NCBI GenBank assembly: GCA_029251165.1
Contig: JAQXDW010000005.1
Location: 16,761-80,760, forward strand
Origin: Myxococcota bacterium
Lineage (GTDB): Bacteria > Myxococcota_A > UBA796
Direction of reading: 5' to 3'
Length of the DNA stretch: 64,000 bases
Under the pieces are notes generated by a model. The model did no database searches, was not told where the DNA came from, and saw only the letters and a list, made by a program, of their open reading frames with translations. The stretch's first letter is position 1; the number at the start of each line of letters is the position of its first letter. The position numbers were made by a program, and so were the translations under genes. Shown here in pieces: positions 62,588 through 64,000 of the stretch.

Positions 62588-64000
62588 TCACTCGGCCTTG
62601 GAGACGTCGAACAGGAAGACCTTGTGGGCGGACAGCTCGCGGCGGGTGACCTGGAGGCAGCGGGACTGGCTGCCTTGCTTCAGACACAAGGGGCGCGGGC
62701 CGTCGTCTTCTGGCAGCGGGATGCCGGTGGGGGTGAGCCCAAACGAGACTCCATCAAAGAGGAGCTCTCCTGGATCTCCCTTGAGGACATCCACCTGAAC
62801 GCCTTCCGTGGCGGGCGCTGACTCCACAATCTCCGTCGCGGGAGCCGCCTGCGGAGGGGGCTCGGGCGGTGCGGCCTTGCGGTTGTAGAGCAGCCCGATG
62901 GACAGCGCGAGCAGCCCGATTGCCGCTGCGGCATAGAGCGGGAGGTTGGAGCTCCCCTCAGAGAATTCAAGCTCTCGGGTGGGCGTCGTTGGAAACGCCT
63001 GGCGGATCTCTTCTGGGGAGCGCGCCGGCTCGGTCCACTTGCCGTCTCCCAGCTCATGCTCTCGCGATGAGCTGTTGGTGATTCCGCGCGCGGTGCTCCA
63101 CAGAGGCTTCTCTTCCGCCACAGCGGCCGGCACAGGCTGCAGCGTGTCTGCTGGCTTGGGTGGGGGTGGAGTCGTCGCGGGCTGCGGGAGCGGACGGGGG
63201 GTTGGCGTGGGCAGCGCAGCGGCGTAGCGAGGCTCAGCGGTGACCGTCTCTTGCGGGGGGAGAGTCGGGAGGGAGGGCGCCTGGATCGGCTCGGGGAGTG
63301 CCGCGATGACGTTGGCAGGGATCTCCTCGCGAAAGAGAACCGCCTTGGCGGACTCTGGTGGCGTTGGCGCGATGACCTCGGGTGCTGGCGCGATGACCTC
63401 GGGTGCCGGCGCGATGTCACCACCGACAAGGGCAACCTCAGCCTCGGTGTACAGCGCCGCGAAGGCACCGGTCACATCTTCGACGAAGACCTCATCTCCG
63501 ACCACGGTGCGCGCGGTCTCGTCGAGATCATCGTCCTCAGAGGTCTCCTCGACTGCGGCAATCGCTGCGATGGCTTCGTCCTCGCCAGCCAGTGCTGGGG
63601 CGTCGCTTTCGATGTCCTCTTCGTCGCTGGTGTCCTCTTCGTCGCTGGAGTCCTCTTCGTCGCTGGAGTCCTCTTCGACCGGTATGACTGGAGTGGGAAG
63701 CGCACTCTCTGTTGAGCTGGGCTCATCGTCGTCTTCGGCCCCGTCGTCGTCTTCGGCCCCGTCGTCGTCTTGGGTTCCCTCTACGACCTCGCCATCATCT
63801 TCGGCCTCATCGTCGTCTTGGGTCCCCTCTACGACCTCACCGTCGTCTTCGGCACCATCGTCGTCTTGGGTTCTCTCTACGACCTCGCCGTCGTCTTCAG
63901 CACCGCCGTCGTCTTCAGCCCCGTCGTTGTCTTCAGCCCCGTCGTTGTCTTCGTCGTCTTCGTCGTCTTCGTCGTCTTCGTTGTCTTCGTCGCCTTCGTC
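62588..64000 (-). CDS. Membrane protein with hyperacidic repeat region, N-terminal end outside window
   Basis: The reading frame stays open to the right edge, so at least 470 residues are seen and the start is missing. The visible N-terminal part is almost only Asp, Glu and Gly with repeats of the type EDDGEVVEGTQDDD, three copies, and further EEDSSD repeats. Next come a proline-rich region (PTPRPLPQPATTPPPPKP), one transmembrane segment (YAAAAIGLLALSIGLLY) and a C-terminal domain with paired cysteines (CLKQGSQSRC). The PEGA-like ending (VDVLKGDPGELLFDGVSFG) would be near the tail. Such proteins in Myxococcota are often bitopic signalling or surface proteins. Confidence 0.75.
   Translation of the reverse strand, partial: DEGDEDNEDDEDDEDDEDNDGAEDNDGAEDDGGAEDDGEVVERTQDDDGAEDDGEVVEGTQDDDEAEDDGEVVEGTQDDDGAEDDDGAEDDDEPSSTESALPTPVIPVEEDSSDEEDSSDEEDTSDEEDIESDAPALAGEDEAIAAIAAVEETSEDDDLDETARTVVGDEVFVEDVTGAFAALYTEAEVALVGGDIAPAPEVIAPAPEVIAPTPPESAKAVLFREEIPANVIAALPEPIQAPSLPTLPPQETVTAEPRYAAALPTPTPRPLPQPATTPPPPKPADTLQPVPAAVAEEKPLWSTARGITNSSSREHELGDGKWTEPARSPEEIRQAFPTTPTRELEFSEGSSNLPLYAAAAIGLLALSIGLLYNRKAAPPEPPPQAAPATEIVESAPATEGVQVDVLKGDPGELLFDGVSFGLTPTGIPLPEDDGPRPLCLKQGSQSRCLQVTRRELSAHKVFLFDVSKAE
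63700..64000 (-). repeat. In-frame acidic tandem repeats
   Basis: Repeated GTC/GTT/TTC triplets on the + strand encode Asp and Glu on the minus strand. A 48-bp unit encoding EDDGEVVEGTQDDD plus two residues recurs three times between about 63770 and 63900, then decays into shorter GAED repeats toward the edge. Confidence 0.8.

Noticed and set aside
1..64000. tRNA, rRNA, CRISPR array, insertion sequence, phage or integrase genes
   Set aside because: I looked for T-loop-like GTTCGAATC segments, regular repeat-spacer arrays, transposase DDE motifs and terminal inverted repeats and found none.

Overview
The window comes from a GC-rich Gram-negative bacterium. LpxC (lipid A synthesis), two lipoprotein signal peptidases and many short lipoproteins point to an outer membrane. 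Several traits suggest Myxococcota or a related former deltaproteobacterial lineage: lipoproteins with Asp/Thr/Ala or Gly-Asp-Thr spacers, a protein joining a DUF4388-like region, a J domain and a helical-repeat tail, tail-anchored TPR proteins, and a membrane-anchored Hsp70-like ATPase. This placement is inference; no rRNA or tRNA gene is present to confirm it. I see no phage, insertion sequence, integrase or CRISPR array. The DNA reads as ordinary chromosome with many short operons on both strands, frequent 1-4 bp gene overlaps, and several TTG or GTG starts.

Layout. 1-5.7 kb: a truncated thiolase, an orphan microcompartment shell protein, a lipoprotein, a membrane protein, RNase D, a pentapeptide-repeat protein and a small membrane protein. 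5.7-12 kb (minus strand): a radical SAM protein with a methyltransferase, lpxC, a DUF192 lipoprotein and ruvC-ruvA-ruvB. 12-21 kb: a sugar-nucleotide-type nucleotidyltransferase with an FAD oxidoreductase, an acyl-CoA ligase, a CbpA-like J protein with a structured leader, an M48 peptidase, and a nitronate monooxygenase with a TetR-type palindrome beside a PLP enzyme. 21-26 kb: a TPR protein, a Do-like protease and a J-domain protein.

25.8-32.2 kb holds the most striking cassette: a MoxR AAA ATPase, a 1,156-residue fusion of a DUF5682/TraB-like domain with a von Willebrand A domain, and a protein with two SWIM-like zinc motifs. The genes overlap and are probably co-transcribed. Families of this kind co-occur in other bacteria, but I know of no established function; I infer a chaperone-like or conflict/stress machine. 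32-38.7 kb: a hypothetical gene, proC, a pair of apparently exported TldD-family proteins (one with the HExxxH metal site, one without) and adenosine deaminase. 38.7-44.3 kb: a SRPBCC protein, a response regulator-FIST sensor-histidine kinase operon, and an 840-residue RNA-repair enzyme with kinase, phosphatase and Rnl1/Trl1-type ligase domains.

44.5-49.6 kb: a lipoprotein, a glyoxalase-fold protein, a TPR-methyltransferase fusion, and a metal-efflux operon (CsoR plus a permease ending in an HMA domain) behind two mirrored G/C palindromes. 49.7-64 kb: a CE2-like esterase, an anchored Hsp70-like protein, a sulfatase-fold lipoprotein, an AsnB homologue whose catalytic Cys2 is Ser, tandem lspA genes, lipoproteins, a GT-C-like membrane protein, uvrC, and a truncated protein with a hyperacidic repeat region running off the right edge.
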